DNA from: Ruminococcaceae bacterium YAD3003
Lineage (GTDB): Bacteria; Bacillota; Clostridia; Saccharofermentanales; Saccharofermentanaceae
Direction: 5' to 3'
Assembly (NCBI GenBank): GCA_900107185.1
Contig: FNPA01000001.1
Coordinates: 186,001 to 250,000 of the forward strand
Length of the DNA stretch: 64,000 bases
The notes under the pieces were generated by a model, which saw only the letters and a program-made list of their open reading frames with translations, ran no database searches and was not told the DNA's origin. Shown piece after piece: positions 52,123 through 60,575 of the stretch. Made by a program: the position numbers and the translations under genes. The first letter of the stretch is position 1. The number at the start of each line of letters is the position of its first letter.

Positions 52123-52641
52123 TCATCCCAATTCAGACAGGATCCGCTCGCCCTTTTTCAGGATGCTCTCATCGATCACGCAGAAAATTATCTCGATCTC
52201 ATAGTCAGGATTCTCAGAAAGGAAATCTTTGCAGGCAGTAATTGCCCTTACCCATGCCTGAGTCTCAGGGTATCCGTAGATGCCTGCTGAGATCAGGGGG
52301 AAGCCTATCGAATGGAGGTTATTTTCTTTCGCGAGTTCGAGCGAAGATTTATATGCGCTGTATAAGAGCTCAGGTTCGTTTCTGCTTCCGCCGTACCAGA
52401 TGGGGCCCACTGCATGAATAACATTTTTAGCAGGAAGCTTAAAACCCGGTGTGATTACGGCTGAACCTGTATCGCAATGGCCGATCTTATTGCAGGCAGC
52501 AGTCATTTCATCTGCTCCTGCGTCGCGGAAAATAAATCCGCACACGCCGCCTCCTTGCGCGAGATCTGAATTGGCTGCATTAACTACGGCATCTGCTGCC
52601 AGTTCGGTTATGCTGATGTGCTGAATTCTGATACTGCTCAT
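52123..52641 (-). CDS. Macrodomain protein (ADP-ribose related)
   Basis: The 172-residue protein is an ADP-ribose-binding macrodomain: DAVVNAANSDLAQGGGVCGFIF near the N-terminus, VIHAVGPIW, and GFPLISAGIYGYP, the diphosphate-binding loop. Relatives hydrolyse O-acetyl-ADP-ribose or remove ADP-ribose from proteins. The ATG at 52641 is chosen because AAAGGAG is eight bases upstream, and the longer TTG start lacks spacing. It follows a small unknown gene by two bases. Confidence 0.93.
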   Translation of the reverse strand: MSSIRIQHISITELAADAVVNAANSDLAQGGGVCGFIFRDAGADEMTAACNKIGHCDTGSAVITPGFKLPAKNVIHAVGPIWYGGSRNEPELLYSAYKSSLELAKENNLHSIGFPLISAGIYGYPETQAWVRAITACKDFLSENPDYEIEIIFCVIDESILKKGERILSELG

Positions 52642-52643
52642 AA

Positions 52644-52853
52644 TCAATACTCCTTTGTGATCTCGTCAACGCCGTAAATTTGTTTAAACTCTTCCAGATC
52701 ACTGCTGTTTCTTATCAGCATGATCTCTTCAAATCTTCCGGTGGAATCATCCTTAAATCCTGCAACCTTCTCCCCGGTGCAGATAGAACATCTTAAAACG
52801 GCCGTTTTTCCGGTCTTGTCGTAATCTATGGTCTTTTTCTTCTTCCCGAACAT
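52644..52853 (-). CDS. Small protein of unknown function
   Basis: The 69-residue protein is basic at its start (MFGKKKKTIDYD) and has a CSICTGEKVAGF segment with Cys-x2-Cys, then an acidic end. It may bind metal through the Cys pair, but a second pair is lacking. It is translated just ahead of the macrodomain gene. AAGGT lies upstream. No family was recognised. Confidence 0.6.
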   Translation of the reverse strand: MFGKKKKTIDYDKTGKTAVLRCSICTGEKVAGFKDDSTGRFEEIMLIRNSSDLEEFKQIYGVDEITKEY

Positions 52854-52986
52854 AATGGATTTACCTTATGTGTAAACGCATCCGCATCTTTAAGACCCCG
52901 TCGCCGGGAGTAACTATTCTCATTTGATTTTAATGTAACGTCCTCTCTTATTTCAACCACACAAAAAGGGTTATCGCAAAATGCTA

Positions 52987-53103
52987 TGGCGTTTTTTCGG
53001 GCGTTTTTCGGTGTGAAAACGCCAGGATTTTCGCCATTACGGGGTAAAATGCATTTTTCTTGGCGTTTTTGAGCACAATTCCGCCCGAAAATCCGCCATT
53101 TTT
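52987..53103. repeat. Intergenic low-complexity repeats (gap 52854-53216)
   Basis: No gene is seen in this 363-base gap. GGCGTTTTT occurs at about 52988, 52999 and 53062, with the inverted AAAACGCCA at 53016-53024; CGCCATT occurs twice, and CCGCCCGAAAATCCGCC near the end is inverted relative to the first copies. The patch resembles the one at 26825-26970 in style. The fabZ terminator lies to its right. Confidence 0.5.
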
Positions 53104-53153
53104 ATAAATTGGTAAACCTGAGGGCGCTACCTCAAATTCCGCCTCAATTCATG

Positions 53154-53191
53154 TCAAAAAAACAGGGACCATCGCTTTCGCGACAGCCCCT
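53154..53191 (-). terminator. Terminator of the fab operon
   Basis: On the minus strand AGGGGCTGTCGC-GAAA-GCGATGGTCCCT forms a stem with a GAAA tetraloop and is followed by G and seven T residues, 25 bases after the fabZ stop. Confidence 0.9.
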
Positions 53192-53216
53192 ACTGAATTC
53201 CAAATTATAAGAATTA

Positions 53217-53657
53217 TCAGCTGTTAGTAAGAATAGCGAACTTCAATGTTGCCTGTACAGCTACCTTGCCGTTAACTGTTGCAACTGCTTCGCCAAGACC
53301 TACGGGTCCCTTTACAGCAGTGATCTTTGTCTCAAGTCTTGCTGTGTCGCCCGGAACGATAGGCTGCTTGAACTTGCACTTGTCGATGCCTGCGAAAACA
53401 GCGATCTTGCCCTTGAACTCTTCCTGGGAAAGGATCGCAACAGCACCTGCCTGGGCAAGAGCTTCAACTGTGAGAACACCCGGAACGATAGGCATCTCAG
53501 GGAAGTGTCCTCTGAAGAAATACTCATCATAAGTGAAGTTCTTATAAGCGATGCAGAATTTACCCGGCTCATAATCCTCAACCCTGTCGATGAGAAGGAA
53601 AGGATGTCTGTGAGGGATGATCTTCATGATCTCAGTTGTGGTAAGTGCATTTGCCAT
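53217..53657 (-). CDS. fabZ: 3-hydroxyacyl-ACP dehydratase FabZ
   Basis: FabZ removes water from 3-hydroxyacyl-ACP to give trans-2-enoyl-ACP. The 146-residue hot-dog protein has the catalytic His in PHRHPFLLIDRV, the YFFRGHFPEMPIVPGVLTVEALAQAG segment (with catalytic Glu) in the usual place, and VPGDTARLE. It is the last gene of the fabH-K-D-G-F-Z operon, 18 bases after fabF. No separate fabA/fabN isomerase is present here. Confidence 0.96.
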   Translation of the reverse strand: MANALTTTEIMKIIPHRHPFLLIDRVEDYEPGKFCIAYKNFTYDEYFFRGHFPEMPIVPGVLTVEALAQAGAVAILSQEEFKGKIAVFAGIDKCKFKQPIVPGDTARLETKITAVKGPVGLGEAVATVNGKVAVQATLKFAILTNS

Positions 53658-53675
53658 AATGTGGATCCTCCGTAA

Positions 53676-54908
53676 TTATTCAGCAAACTTCTTGACGATC
53701 ATGGAAGCGTTGTGGCCGCCGAATCCCAAGTTGTTTGTCATAGCATAAACTATATCGCGATTCTTAGGTTCAATAAAGGTGTAATCGAGATCCATCTCGC
53801 CTTCAGACTCCTTAGAACCAGCTGTAACGTGAACATATCCGTCCTGGATTGCCTTAACGCAAGTGATGAGCTCAACGCCGCCTGCACCACCGAGAACGTG
53901 GCCGATCATGGACTTTGTTGAGTTGATGGAGATGTTCTTGATATCTTCCTTGAATGCGTACTTCATAGCACGTGTCTCAAAGAGGTCGTTGTGGTGAGTT
54001 GAAGTACCGTGAGCGTTGATGTAATCAATTTCAGAAGGCTTGATGCCTGCTTCCTGCATAGCAATGATCATTGCCATACCTGCGCCGCTTCCGTCTTCTG
54101 CAGGTGATGTGATGTGGTATGCATCGCATGTAGCACCATAGCCGACGATCTCTGCGAGGATGTTAGCGCCTCTTGCCTTTGCGTGCTCATAGCTCTCGAT
54201 AACGAGAACGCCTGAACCTTCACCGATAACGAAACCGTCTCTGTCCTTATCGAAAGGTCTGGAAGCTGTCTCGGGATCTTCATTTGTAGAAAGAGCTGTA
54301 AGAGCTGCAAAGCCCTGGATACCCGTTCTGCATACAGCTGCCTCGCATCCGCCTGTGATCATGACGTCTGCATCGCCGTACTTAACAGCCTTGAACGCAT
54401 CACCGATTGAGTGAAGTCCTGTAGCGCATGCTGTAACTACACAAGTATTGATGCCCTTCATTCCGTACTGGATTGCAATGTTGGCTGATGCCATGTTTGC
54501 GATCATCATAGGAATGTACATAGGAGCGATCTTGCCTGATTTCTCGAATCTGATCTGCTCTCTCTCGTGAGCCTGCATTGAACCGATACCAGAGCTTACG
54601 ATAACACCTACTCTGTAGGGATCTTCCTTCTCCATATCAAGACCTGCCTGCTCAATAGCTTCCTTAGCAGCTGCCAAAGCGTAATGAGCAAAAGGTTCCA
54701 TACGCTTCATTGTCTTGAAATCCATGTAGTTCTGAGGATCGAAATCCTTTACTTCGCATGCGAGCTTTACTTTGAAGCCGCTTGCATCAAACTTTGTAAT
54801 CGGCGCGGTAGCTGCCTTTCCTTTTTTAATACCTTCCCAGAAAGCCTCTACGCTGTTACCAAGAGGTGTGATCGCACCCATGCCGGTTACTACAACTCTG
54901 TTTGCCAT
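53676..54908 (-). CDS. fabF: 3-oxoacyl-ACP synthase II FabF
   Basis: FabF condenses malonyl-ACP with acyl-ACP in chain elongation. The 410-residue protein has VVVTGMGAITPLG, the nucleophile Cys in VTACATGLHSIG, the two His of the triad in NAHGTSTHHND and MIGHVLGGAGG, and NNLGFGGHNAS at the C-terminus. It is complete and sits between fabG and fabZ. Confidence 0.97.
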   Translation of the reverse strand: MANRVVVTGMGAITPLGNSVEAFWEGIKKGKAATAPITKFDASGFKVKLACEVKDFDPQNYMDFKTMKRMEPFAHYALAAAKEAIEQAGLDMEKEDPYRVGVIVSSGIGSMQAHEREQIRFEKSGKIAPMYIPMMIANMASANIAIQYGMKGINTCVVTACATGLHSIGDAFKAVKYGDADVMITGGCEAAVCRTGIQGFAALTALSTNEDPETASRPFDKDRDGFVIGEGSGVLVIESYEHAKARGANILAEIVGYGATCDAYHITSPAEDGSGAGMAMIIAMQEAGIKPSEIDYINAHGTSTHHNDLFETRAMKYAFKEDIKNISINSTKSMIGHVLGGAGGVELITCVKAIQDGYVHVTAGSKESEGEMDLDYTFIEPKNRDIVYAMTNNLGFGGHNASMIVKKFAE

Positions 54909-54962
54909 TTAAAAATCTCCGTTAGTTATTATTTTTTATGGTGCTCCCCAAAAGCACCTTGA

Positions 54963-55703
54963 TTACATATGCATGCCGCCGTCAACGCTCAATACCTGAC
55001 CTGTGATGTATGAAGCATCTTCAGAGCAGAGGAAGTTAACTGCATTGGCAATATCTTCGGGCTGACCGTATCTCTTGAGAGGGATAAGATCAAAGATTGC
55101 ACTCTTCTGCTTGTCTGTGAGAACTGCTGTCATAGGAGTCTCAACATATCCGGGTGCAATAGCATTGAATGTGATGTTTCTTGAAGCGAACTCTCTGGCG
55201 CAAGATTTAGTAACGCCTACGATTCCTGCCTTTGAAGCGGAGTAGTTGACCTGGCCTGCCTGGCCCTCAAGACCTACGATAGAAGAAATGCTTACAACTC
55301 TACCTTCCTTCTTCTTCATCATGATAGGTGTTACGTGCTTGATGAAGTTGAATGTACCCTTGAGGTTAACTGCGATGACAGTGTCAAAATTCTCTTCTGT
55401 CATCTTGAGAAGGAGTCCGTCTCTTGTGATACCTGCGTTGTTAACGAGGATGTAGATGCCGCCGAAATCTTCGTTGATCTGAGCAACTGTCTCTGCAACC
55501 TTTTCGAAATCAGCTACATTGCACTGATAAGCCTTTGCATCAACGCCAAGAGCCTTAACCTCTTCTTCAGCTTCCTTGCTGTTCTCGAGAGGGCATGCAT
55601 CAACGATTGCGATGTTATAGCCGCTCTTAGCAAGCTTAATTGCGATAGCCTTTCCAATACCTCTGGAAGCGCCTGTAACGATTGCTGTCTTTCTCTCTGA
55701 CAT
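54963..55703 (-). CDS. fabG: 3-oxoacyl-ACP reductase FabG
   Basis: FabG reduces 3-oxoacyl-ACP with NADPH. The ATG at 55703 is chosen because AAGGAGG is eight bases away; the ATG at 55709 is too close. The 246-residue short-chain reductase has TGASRGIGKAIA, NNAGITRDGLL, the Ser of VSISSIVGL, the YSASK (Tyr, Lys) pair and PGYVETPM. It lies between fabD and fabF and is distinct from the second reductase at 60576. Confidence 0.96.
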   Translation of the reverse strand: MSERKTAIVTGASRGIGKAIAIKLAKSGYNIAIVDACPLENSKEAEEEVKALGVDAKAYQCNVADFEKVAETVAQINEDFGGIYILVNNAGITRDGLLLKMTEENFDTVIAVNLKGTFNFIKHVTPIMMKKKEGRVVSISSIVGLEGQAGQVNYSASKAGIVGVTKSCAREFASRNITFNAIAPGYVETPMTAVLTDKQKSAIFDLIPLKRYGQPEDIANAVNFLCSEDASYITGQVLSVDGGMHM

Positions 55704-55721
55704 GATCATTTCCTCCTTAAA

Positions 55722-56639
55722 TCAGCCGAGTTTTTCCAATAAACTGTCAATATCTGCAGGTGTTGAAACACCGATAACCTTAATGGTTGAAACAGTCTTT
55801 CTTACGAATCCCGCAATTGTCTTTCCGGGACCTACTTCGATGATCGTATCTACGCCCATCTTCTCCAATTCATAGAGTGTCTGCTCCCACATAACGGGGC
55901 TGGATACCTGTGCTTCGAGAAGAGGCTTGATCTCAGACTTGTCTGTGATCGCCTTAGCATTTGCATTTGCAAAATAAGGGATCTTCAGATCGCCGAGTTC
56001 AACATTCTCGAGTTCTTTGCCGAGCTTCTCGCCTGCACCCTTGAGAAGAGGTGAATGGAAAGGTCCTGATACGTTGAGCTCAACAACCTTCTTTGCGCCT
56101 GCTTCTGAGAGCTTGGGCATAGCTGCCTGAACAGCACCCTTCTTACCTGTGATTACGATCTGGCCGGGGCAGTTGAAGTTAGCGCACCAAACGCCGTCCA
56201 TATCACCGATAACGCCTTCGATCGTTTCCTTATCAAGACCGATAACAGCTGCCATTGTGCCTTCACCTGCAGGAACTTCAGATGACATGAGTCTTCCTCT
56301 TGTTCTTGTAAGTCTTACGGCATCCTCAAAAGTGAGTGCGCCTGCTACATAAAGGCTGCAGTACTCACCGAGTGAGAGACCTGCTGTAACGTCAGGCTTA
56401 ACTCCTGCCTTTAAGAGAGCATCTGTGATGATGCAGCATGCAGTAACCAATGCAGGCTGTGTGTATTCTGTGATGTTGATGTCTTCATTCTCCTCAAAAA
56501 GGAGTTTGTTCATGTCGATTCCTGATGCCTCAGATGCCTTCGCGATCATATCTGCGTAGCATGCATCTGAATCAACAAATTCCTTAGCCATTCCAACGTG
56601 CTGTACGCCCTGGCCGGGGTAACAAAAAGCTATACTCAT
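55722..56639 (-). CDS. fabD: Malonyl-CoA:ACP transacylase FabD
   Basis: FabD loads malonyl groups from CoA to ACP. The 305-residue protein has FCYPGQGVQHVGMAKE, the nucleophile Ser in AGLSLGEYCSL, and the catalytic His in VSGPFHSPLL. It starts at the TAATG overlap with the fabK stop. Confidence 0.96.
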   Translation of the reverse strand: MSIAFCYPGQGVQHVGMAKEFVDSDACYADMIAKASEASGIDMNKLLFEENEDINITEYTQPALVTACCIITDALLKAGVKPDVTAGLSLGEYCSLYVAGALTFEDAVRLTRTRGRLMSSEVPAGEGTMAAVIGLDKETIEGVIGDMDGVWCANFNCPGQIVITGKKGAVQAAMPKLSEAGAKKVVELNVSGPFHSPLLKGAGEKLGKELENVELGDLKIPYFANANAKAITDKSEIKPLLEAQVSSPVMWEQTLYELEKMGVDTIIEVGPGKTIAGFVRKTVSTIKVIGVSTPADIDSLLEKLG

Positions 56640-57571
56640 TATGCTTCGAGCTTCCTTCCCAATAATTTATCTGCCTGCTCGAACATCGACTCGATGATTA
56701 CCTTTGCAGGTCTTACTTCACTGACAAGACCTGCGATCTGTCCTGCCATGAATGTACCTTCCTTAACATCGCCTTCAACAACTGCCTTACGGAGACTTCC
56801 TACTGTAAGTCCTTCGAGCTCCTCGAAAGTAACGCCGCTCTGCTCCATCTCAAGATACTTGTTGGAAAGAGCATTTCTGATCTGTCTTACAGGGTGGCCG
56901 TAAGATCTGCCGGTAACTCTTGTTGAGTTATCCTTTGCCTTGATGACCATATCTTTGTAGTTCTGGTGAACATTAACTTCGTCACAAGCGCAGAAAACTG
57001 TTCCGCACTGAACGCCTTCAGCACCGAGCATGATGCTTGCTGCAACACCTCTGCCGTCAGCGATACCGCCTGCTGCGATAACAGGGATTGAAACTGCATC
57101 TACTACCTGGGGAACGAGTGTCATTGTTGTAGCTTCACCGATGTGGCCGCCGGACTCTGTACCTTCAGCGATAACAGCGTCAGCACCGCACTGCTGCATT
57201 CTCTTTGCGAGAGCAACACCTGCAACTACAGGAATAACGATGATGCCTGCCTCTTTCCACATGTCCATATACTTCTCCGGTGAACCTGCACCTGTAGTTA
57301 CTACCTTAACCTTTTCCTCGGCAATAACCTTTGCAATCTCAGGAGCTCTGGGATTCATGAGCATAAGGTTTACACCGAACGGCTTGTCTGTTGCCTCACG
57401 GCACTTCTTGATCTGGTCACGGAGCCAGTTCTCATCTGCTCCGCCGACACCGATGATGCCGAGGCCGCCTGCTTCGGATACAGCTGCAGCAATGTGCCAG
57501 TCAGCTACCCAAGCCATACCGCCCTGGAAAATAGGATATTTAATTCCGACCAAATCTGTGATTCTTGTCAT
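56639..57571 (-). CDS. fabK: Enoyl-ACP reductase II FabK
   Basis: FabK reduces enoyl-ACP with FMN and NAD(P)H, replacing FabI in many Gram-positive bacteria. The 310-residue TIM barrel of the nitronate monooxygenase superfamily has YPIFQGGMAWVAD, GGLGIIGVGG, AEGTESGGHIGEATTM and AAGGIADGRGVAASIMLGAEGVQCGT (FMN phosphate site). Its operon place between fabH and fabD supports an enoyl reductase role over nitronate oxidation. FabK enzymes are resistant to triclosan. Confidence 0.93.
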   Translation of the reverse strand: MTRITDLVGIKYPIFQGGMAWVADWHIAAAVSEAGGLGIIGVGGADENWLRDQIKKCREATDKPFGVNLMLMNPRAPEIAKVIAEEKVKVVTTGAGSPEKYMDMWKEAGIIVIPVVAGVALAKRMQQCGADAVIAEGTESGGHIGEATTMTLVPQVVDAVSIPVIAAGGIADGRGVAASIMLGAEGVQCGTVFCACDEVNVHQNYKDMVIKAKDNSTRVTGRSYGHPVRQIRNALSNKYLEMEQSGVTFEELEGLTVGSLRKAVVEGDVKEGTFMAGQIAGLVSEVRPAKVIIESMFEQADKLLGRKLEA

Positions 57572-57601
57572 GTCCTTAATCTCCTTTTATTTAATAATCG
57601 A

Positions 57602-58576
57602 TTAGTAAACGATGTAGTTGGCATCCCATGTGAGACCTGCTCCGAAGCTTGCGAGAATGAGCTTCATGCCGGGTTTGAGTCTGCCGTCCTTCTTCATCTC
57701 CCAGAGGAGGATCGGAATACTCGCAGATGAGATGTTTCCGTAATTCATGATGTTCATGGGGAACTTGTCACGTGAGATACCGAGCTTCTTTGCAGTAGCT
57801 TCGATGATTCTCGCATTAGCCTGGTGAAGGATGAAGTAATCGATCTCTTCGAGATCAAAACTGTACTTCTCGGAGAGATCCTTAATGATCTGCGGAACCT
57901 CAGTAACCGCAAACTTGAATACTTCTCTTCCCTGCATTGCGAAAGAAGTTAATTCCTTGAAGCCTTCCTCTTCCCATCTGTCGGGCTGTCTTGCAGCCTG
58001 GCATGTGAGGCAGTCTCCTCTGTATCCTGAAGATCTCATGATGAACTCATTGCGCTTAATGTCTTCAGCCTTAAGTACAGCTGCGCCTGCGCCGTCACCA
58101 AAGAGGATGCATGTCCCTCTGTCTTCGAAATTTGCGAAGTTTGAGTTGCACTCTGTTCCGATTACGAGAGCCAGCTTTGAATTGCCTGTCTCGATGAAGC
58201 TCTGAACTGTATTGTAAGCAACAATAAATCCGGGGCATGCGCATACTACATCAAAGCACCCGCAGTTCTCGGATACGCCCAATTCTTTCTGAACGATGCA
58301 GGATAAAGCAGGAATAACGCTGTCTGATGTTGTAGATGCTGTAACGATGAAATCGATATCCTTAGGGTCGATTCCCGCATCCTCAACTGCTCTCTTTGCA
58401 GCTTCAACAGCCATTGTTGAAGGCTTCTCTGTAATATGGTCTGCAATATGTCTTTCTTTTATACCGGTACGCTCGGTGATCCACTCGTCGCTGGTATCCA
58501 GGATCTTCGCAAAATCGTCATTTGTTACGACCTTCTTCGGGATGTAAGCTCCGAGTCCAATAATTCTGCCTGTCAT
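57602..58576 (-). CDS. fabH: 3-oxoacyl-ACP synthase III FabH
   Basis: FabH starts chains by condensing acyl-CoA with malonyl-ACP. The 324-residue protein has the nucleophile Cys in CACPGFIVAY, the catalytic His in ILHQANARI and Asn in NYGNISSASIP. It is the first gene of the fab operon. The leader carries a FabT-like palindrome and a likely promoter. An ACP gene, often next to fabH, is absent here. Confidence 0.95.
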   Translation of the reverse strand: MTGRIIGLGAYIPKKVVTNDDFAKILDTSDEWITERTGIKERHIADHITEKPSTMAVEAAKRAVEDAGIDPKDIDFIVTASTTSDSVIPALSCIVQKELGVSENCGCFDVVCACPGFIVAYNTVQSFIETGNSKLALVIGTECNSNFANFEDRGTCILFGDGAGAAVLKAEDIKRNEFIMRSSGYRGDCLTCQAARQPDRWEEEGFKELTSFAMQGREVFKFAVTEVPQIIKDLSEKYSFDLEEIDYFILHQANARIIEATAKKLGISRDKFPMNIMNYGNISSASIPILLWEMKKDGRLKPGMKLILASFGAGLTWDANYIVY

Positions 58577-58634
58577 TTATATAACAACCTCTTTTTCTCT
58601 TCATATGGGCATAATAGTCCCAAAGTCTAAATAG

Positions 58635-58647
58635 TTTGATTGTCAAA
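58635..58647. promoter_or_regulatory. FabT-like operator before fabH
   Basis: TTTGA-TTG-TCAAA is a perfect five-base inverted repeat with a three-base gap, like the FabT box (TTTGANNNTCAAA) known from Streptococcus and Lactococcus fab operons. It lies about 20-35 bases upstream of a minus-strand TATTAT (58616-58611), so it would overlap the -35 region of the fabH promoter. No MarR-type FabT gene is in the window. Confidence 0.5.
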
Positions 58648-58671
58648 GTATTTCACAGGCGGACTGTTTTG

Positions 58672-59823
58672 TCAAGTAATATGCTGTGGCAATTCGGGTT
58701 TGTTCTTCGCTTTTCCGTTATCCTTAAACAGATAAACGAAGCCCTTTCGCAGGTAATAAAACATAAAGGCGAGCGCAATCTGCGCGAAAAGAAATATCCA
58801 ATATGTGTAATCTTTTGTATAAGGAATGTCCCAGCGGAACAAAATGTTGAGGTTTTCCGCCCACAGATAGAACGGGAAATTGAGGGCGTAGAGCCACATG
58901 GAAGCGGCGCCGAAGGTAGCCAGAACAGGATTTCCGATTATCTTATCAACGATCTTCACTTCAGTAAGAAGATAAATGAGCGGAATATAGATCAGAAGGA
59001 TCGAGAGCAGAACTCTGTTGATAAGGCCGTTATTACAGAGCCAGACATTGTGTCTCGCCTTGATAACGATCCATGCAGCAATGAGGCACAGGCTCACTAT
59101 GGAAGCGAACACCTTGTTCACCTTTCCTCTCATCTTCGCGAAAACAAATGCCACCATGACACCGATAAAGAATCCGATGAATCCTCTGGCTGTATCGTTA
59201 TTAAAGATAAGTTCTTTATAATTCTTCTGATAGATATATATACCGACTAAAACAGGAAGCGCAAAGATCGCCCAGTCGAGACCGGTCTTCTTACCTGCCT
59301 TGGCCAGAATAAAATACAGAACCAGGCAAAGGAGATACACGCTCACATACCACAAAGGTCCGTTGAGCGGATGTTCGTAACTTACCCATGCGCTGACATT
59401 GAACAGGCTTAAAAAGATACTCTGGCCGTTAAACTGTATTTTGTTCCACTCTGTACCTGTAATGCTCTGATACAAAGGGATGCCCGCGATCATGAGAATA
59501 GTCGTAAATACAGTGATCGGGAACAGCCTTTTAATCTTCTTTTTTATATACTCACCAAAGGTTGTCTTACCTTCAACAATGCCCGCATATGACATGCTGA
59601 GCTGGAAACCGCTCAGCATAAAGAGCAATTCCATAAGTGAGTATGTTGAGAATGAGAAATGCTGCAGACCGTTACCCGCAGTGAGCAATACGTAATTTGT
59701 TTCTTCGAGCCAGTAAGCTCCGGGAGAGAATTGCCAGTAATGACCTGCCGTTACGCAAAGAAAAACAACTATTCCTTTGACAGCATCGAAAGACTTATAG
59801 TATTTCTTTTCAATCAGGTCCAT
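58672..59823 (-). CDS. Acyltransferase family 3 membrane protein
   Basis: The 383-residue protein has about ten hydrophobic helices and the family 3 acyltransferase N-terminal pattern FDAVKGIVVFLCVTAGHYW (with the proposed catalytic His). An ELLFMLSGFQLSMSY segment is like the usual FFVLSGF motif. Members transfer acetyl or other acyl groups to sugars, lipids or polysaccharides outside the membrane. It ends the second acyl-chain cluster (ACP, ketosynthase, reductase, flavoprotein, this gene), 15 bases after the flavoprotein gene, so its acyl donor may be the product of that cluster (inference). Confidence 0.85.
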   Translation of the reverse strand: MDLIEKKYYKSFDAVKGIVVFLCVTAGHYWQFSPGAYWLEETNYVLLTAGNGLQHFSFSTYSLMELLFMLSGFQLSMSYAGIVEGKTTFGEYIKKKIKRLFPITVFTTILMIAGIPLYQSITGTEWNKIQFNGQSIFLSLFNVSAWVSYEHPLNGPLWYVSVYLLCLVLYFILAKAGKKTGLDWAIFALPVLVGIYIYQKNYKELIFNNDTARGFIGFFIGVMVAFVFAKMRGKVNKVFASIVSLCLIAAWIVIKARHNVWLCNNGLINRVLLSILLIYIPLIYLLTEVKIVDKIIGNPVLATFGAASMWLYALNFPFYLWAENLNILFRWDIPYTKDYTYWIFLFAQIALAFMFYYLRKGFVYLFKDNGKAKNKPELPQHIT

Positions 59824-59838
59824 CAGATCTCACCGGAT

Positions 59839-60573
59839 TCAATTGCCAAATCTACTTGCCGCCCAGCCGCCTTCGTTCTGATGAGAACCTGTAAGTGTAG
59901 CAAATCCTTCAGGTGAGAGGATCGGGATCTGCAGTTTGCGGATCGTCTCGGAACTAATCTTGAAATTATTCTCGCAGTATTCGGCACCTGCTTTTTTAAC
60001 GTCATCCAAATAAACTCTGATCTGTCTTTTAGCTTTACCGGTCATGAAGACTTCGCCCATAGGACAGAGGATTGCAGTATATTTGTCCCTGCCTCCGCAG
60101 ATCAGATCGTACTGTGCGAGGAGCGCCGGATAAACGGGCTCGAGCTCAACATATCCGCAGGAACTGATAACTACAAACTTCTTCTCGAAGATCGAGTTGT
60201 CTCTCATCTTATTAAATGTCTGGCCGTCGTCAGACCTGGTACCCATATAAGGTTCTGCCAGAGCAAGACATCTGTCGGTCATGGCCTTGAGCTGTGAAGG
60301 CATGCCGTAGAAATACAAAGGAAAACTCTCGATGATGATATCAGCCGCCTTGATTTTCGCGATGATATCTGCCATGTCATCCTTGATGGCACAGGTGCCG
60401 TCATTAGATGCCCAGCATGCAAAACATCCCTTACAGGGCTTGATGTCTTTGGAATAAATATCCACCTGCTCGACTTCTGTTCCTTCGGGAAAACCTGAAA
60501 CAAAAGCCCTGGTTACATTAAGAGTATTGCTTCTCTCGAGCTTCGGGCTGGCATTAATGACAAGTACTTTCAT
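59839..60573 (-). CDS. NADPH-dependent FMN reductase / iron-sulfur flavoprotein-like
   Basis: The 244-residue protein has a flavodoxin-like fold: VLVINASPKLERSNT (FMN phosphate loop), then CKGCFACWASNDGTCAIKDDM, the Cys pattern (C-x2-C-x2-C plus C) of multimeric flavodoxins that in some members holds a [4Fe-4S] cluster, and FPLYFYGMPSQLKAMTDRC. It starts two bases after the reductase gene at 60576. A redox role on the chain made by this cluster, such as enoyl reduction, is possible but unproven. Confidence 0.82.
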   Translation of the reverse strand: MKVLVINASPKLERSNTLNVTRAFVSGFPEGTEVEQVDIYSKDIKPCKGCFACWASNDGTCAIKDDMADIIAKIKAADIIIESFPLYFYGMPSQLKAMTDRCLALAEPYMGTRSDDGQTFNKMRDNSIFEKKFVVISSCGYVELEPVYPALLAQYDLICGGRDKYTAILCPMGEVFMTGKAKRQIRVYLDDVKKAGAEYCENNFKISSETIRKLQIPILSPEGFATLTGSHQNEGGWAASRFGN

Positions 60574-60575
60574 CT

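Noticed and set aside
52854-53216. Insertion sequence remnant
   Set aside because: No transposase fragment, terminal inverted repeats or target-site duplications were seen; only short internal word repeats.
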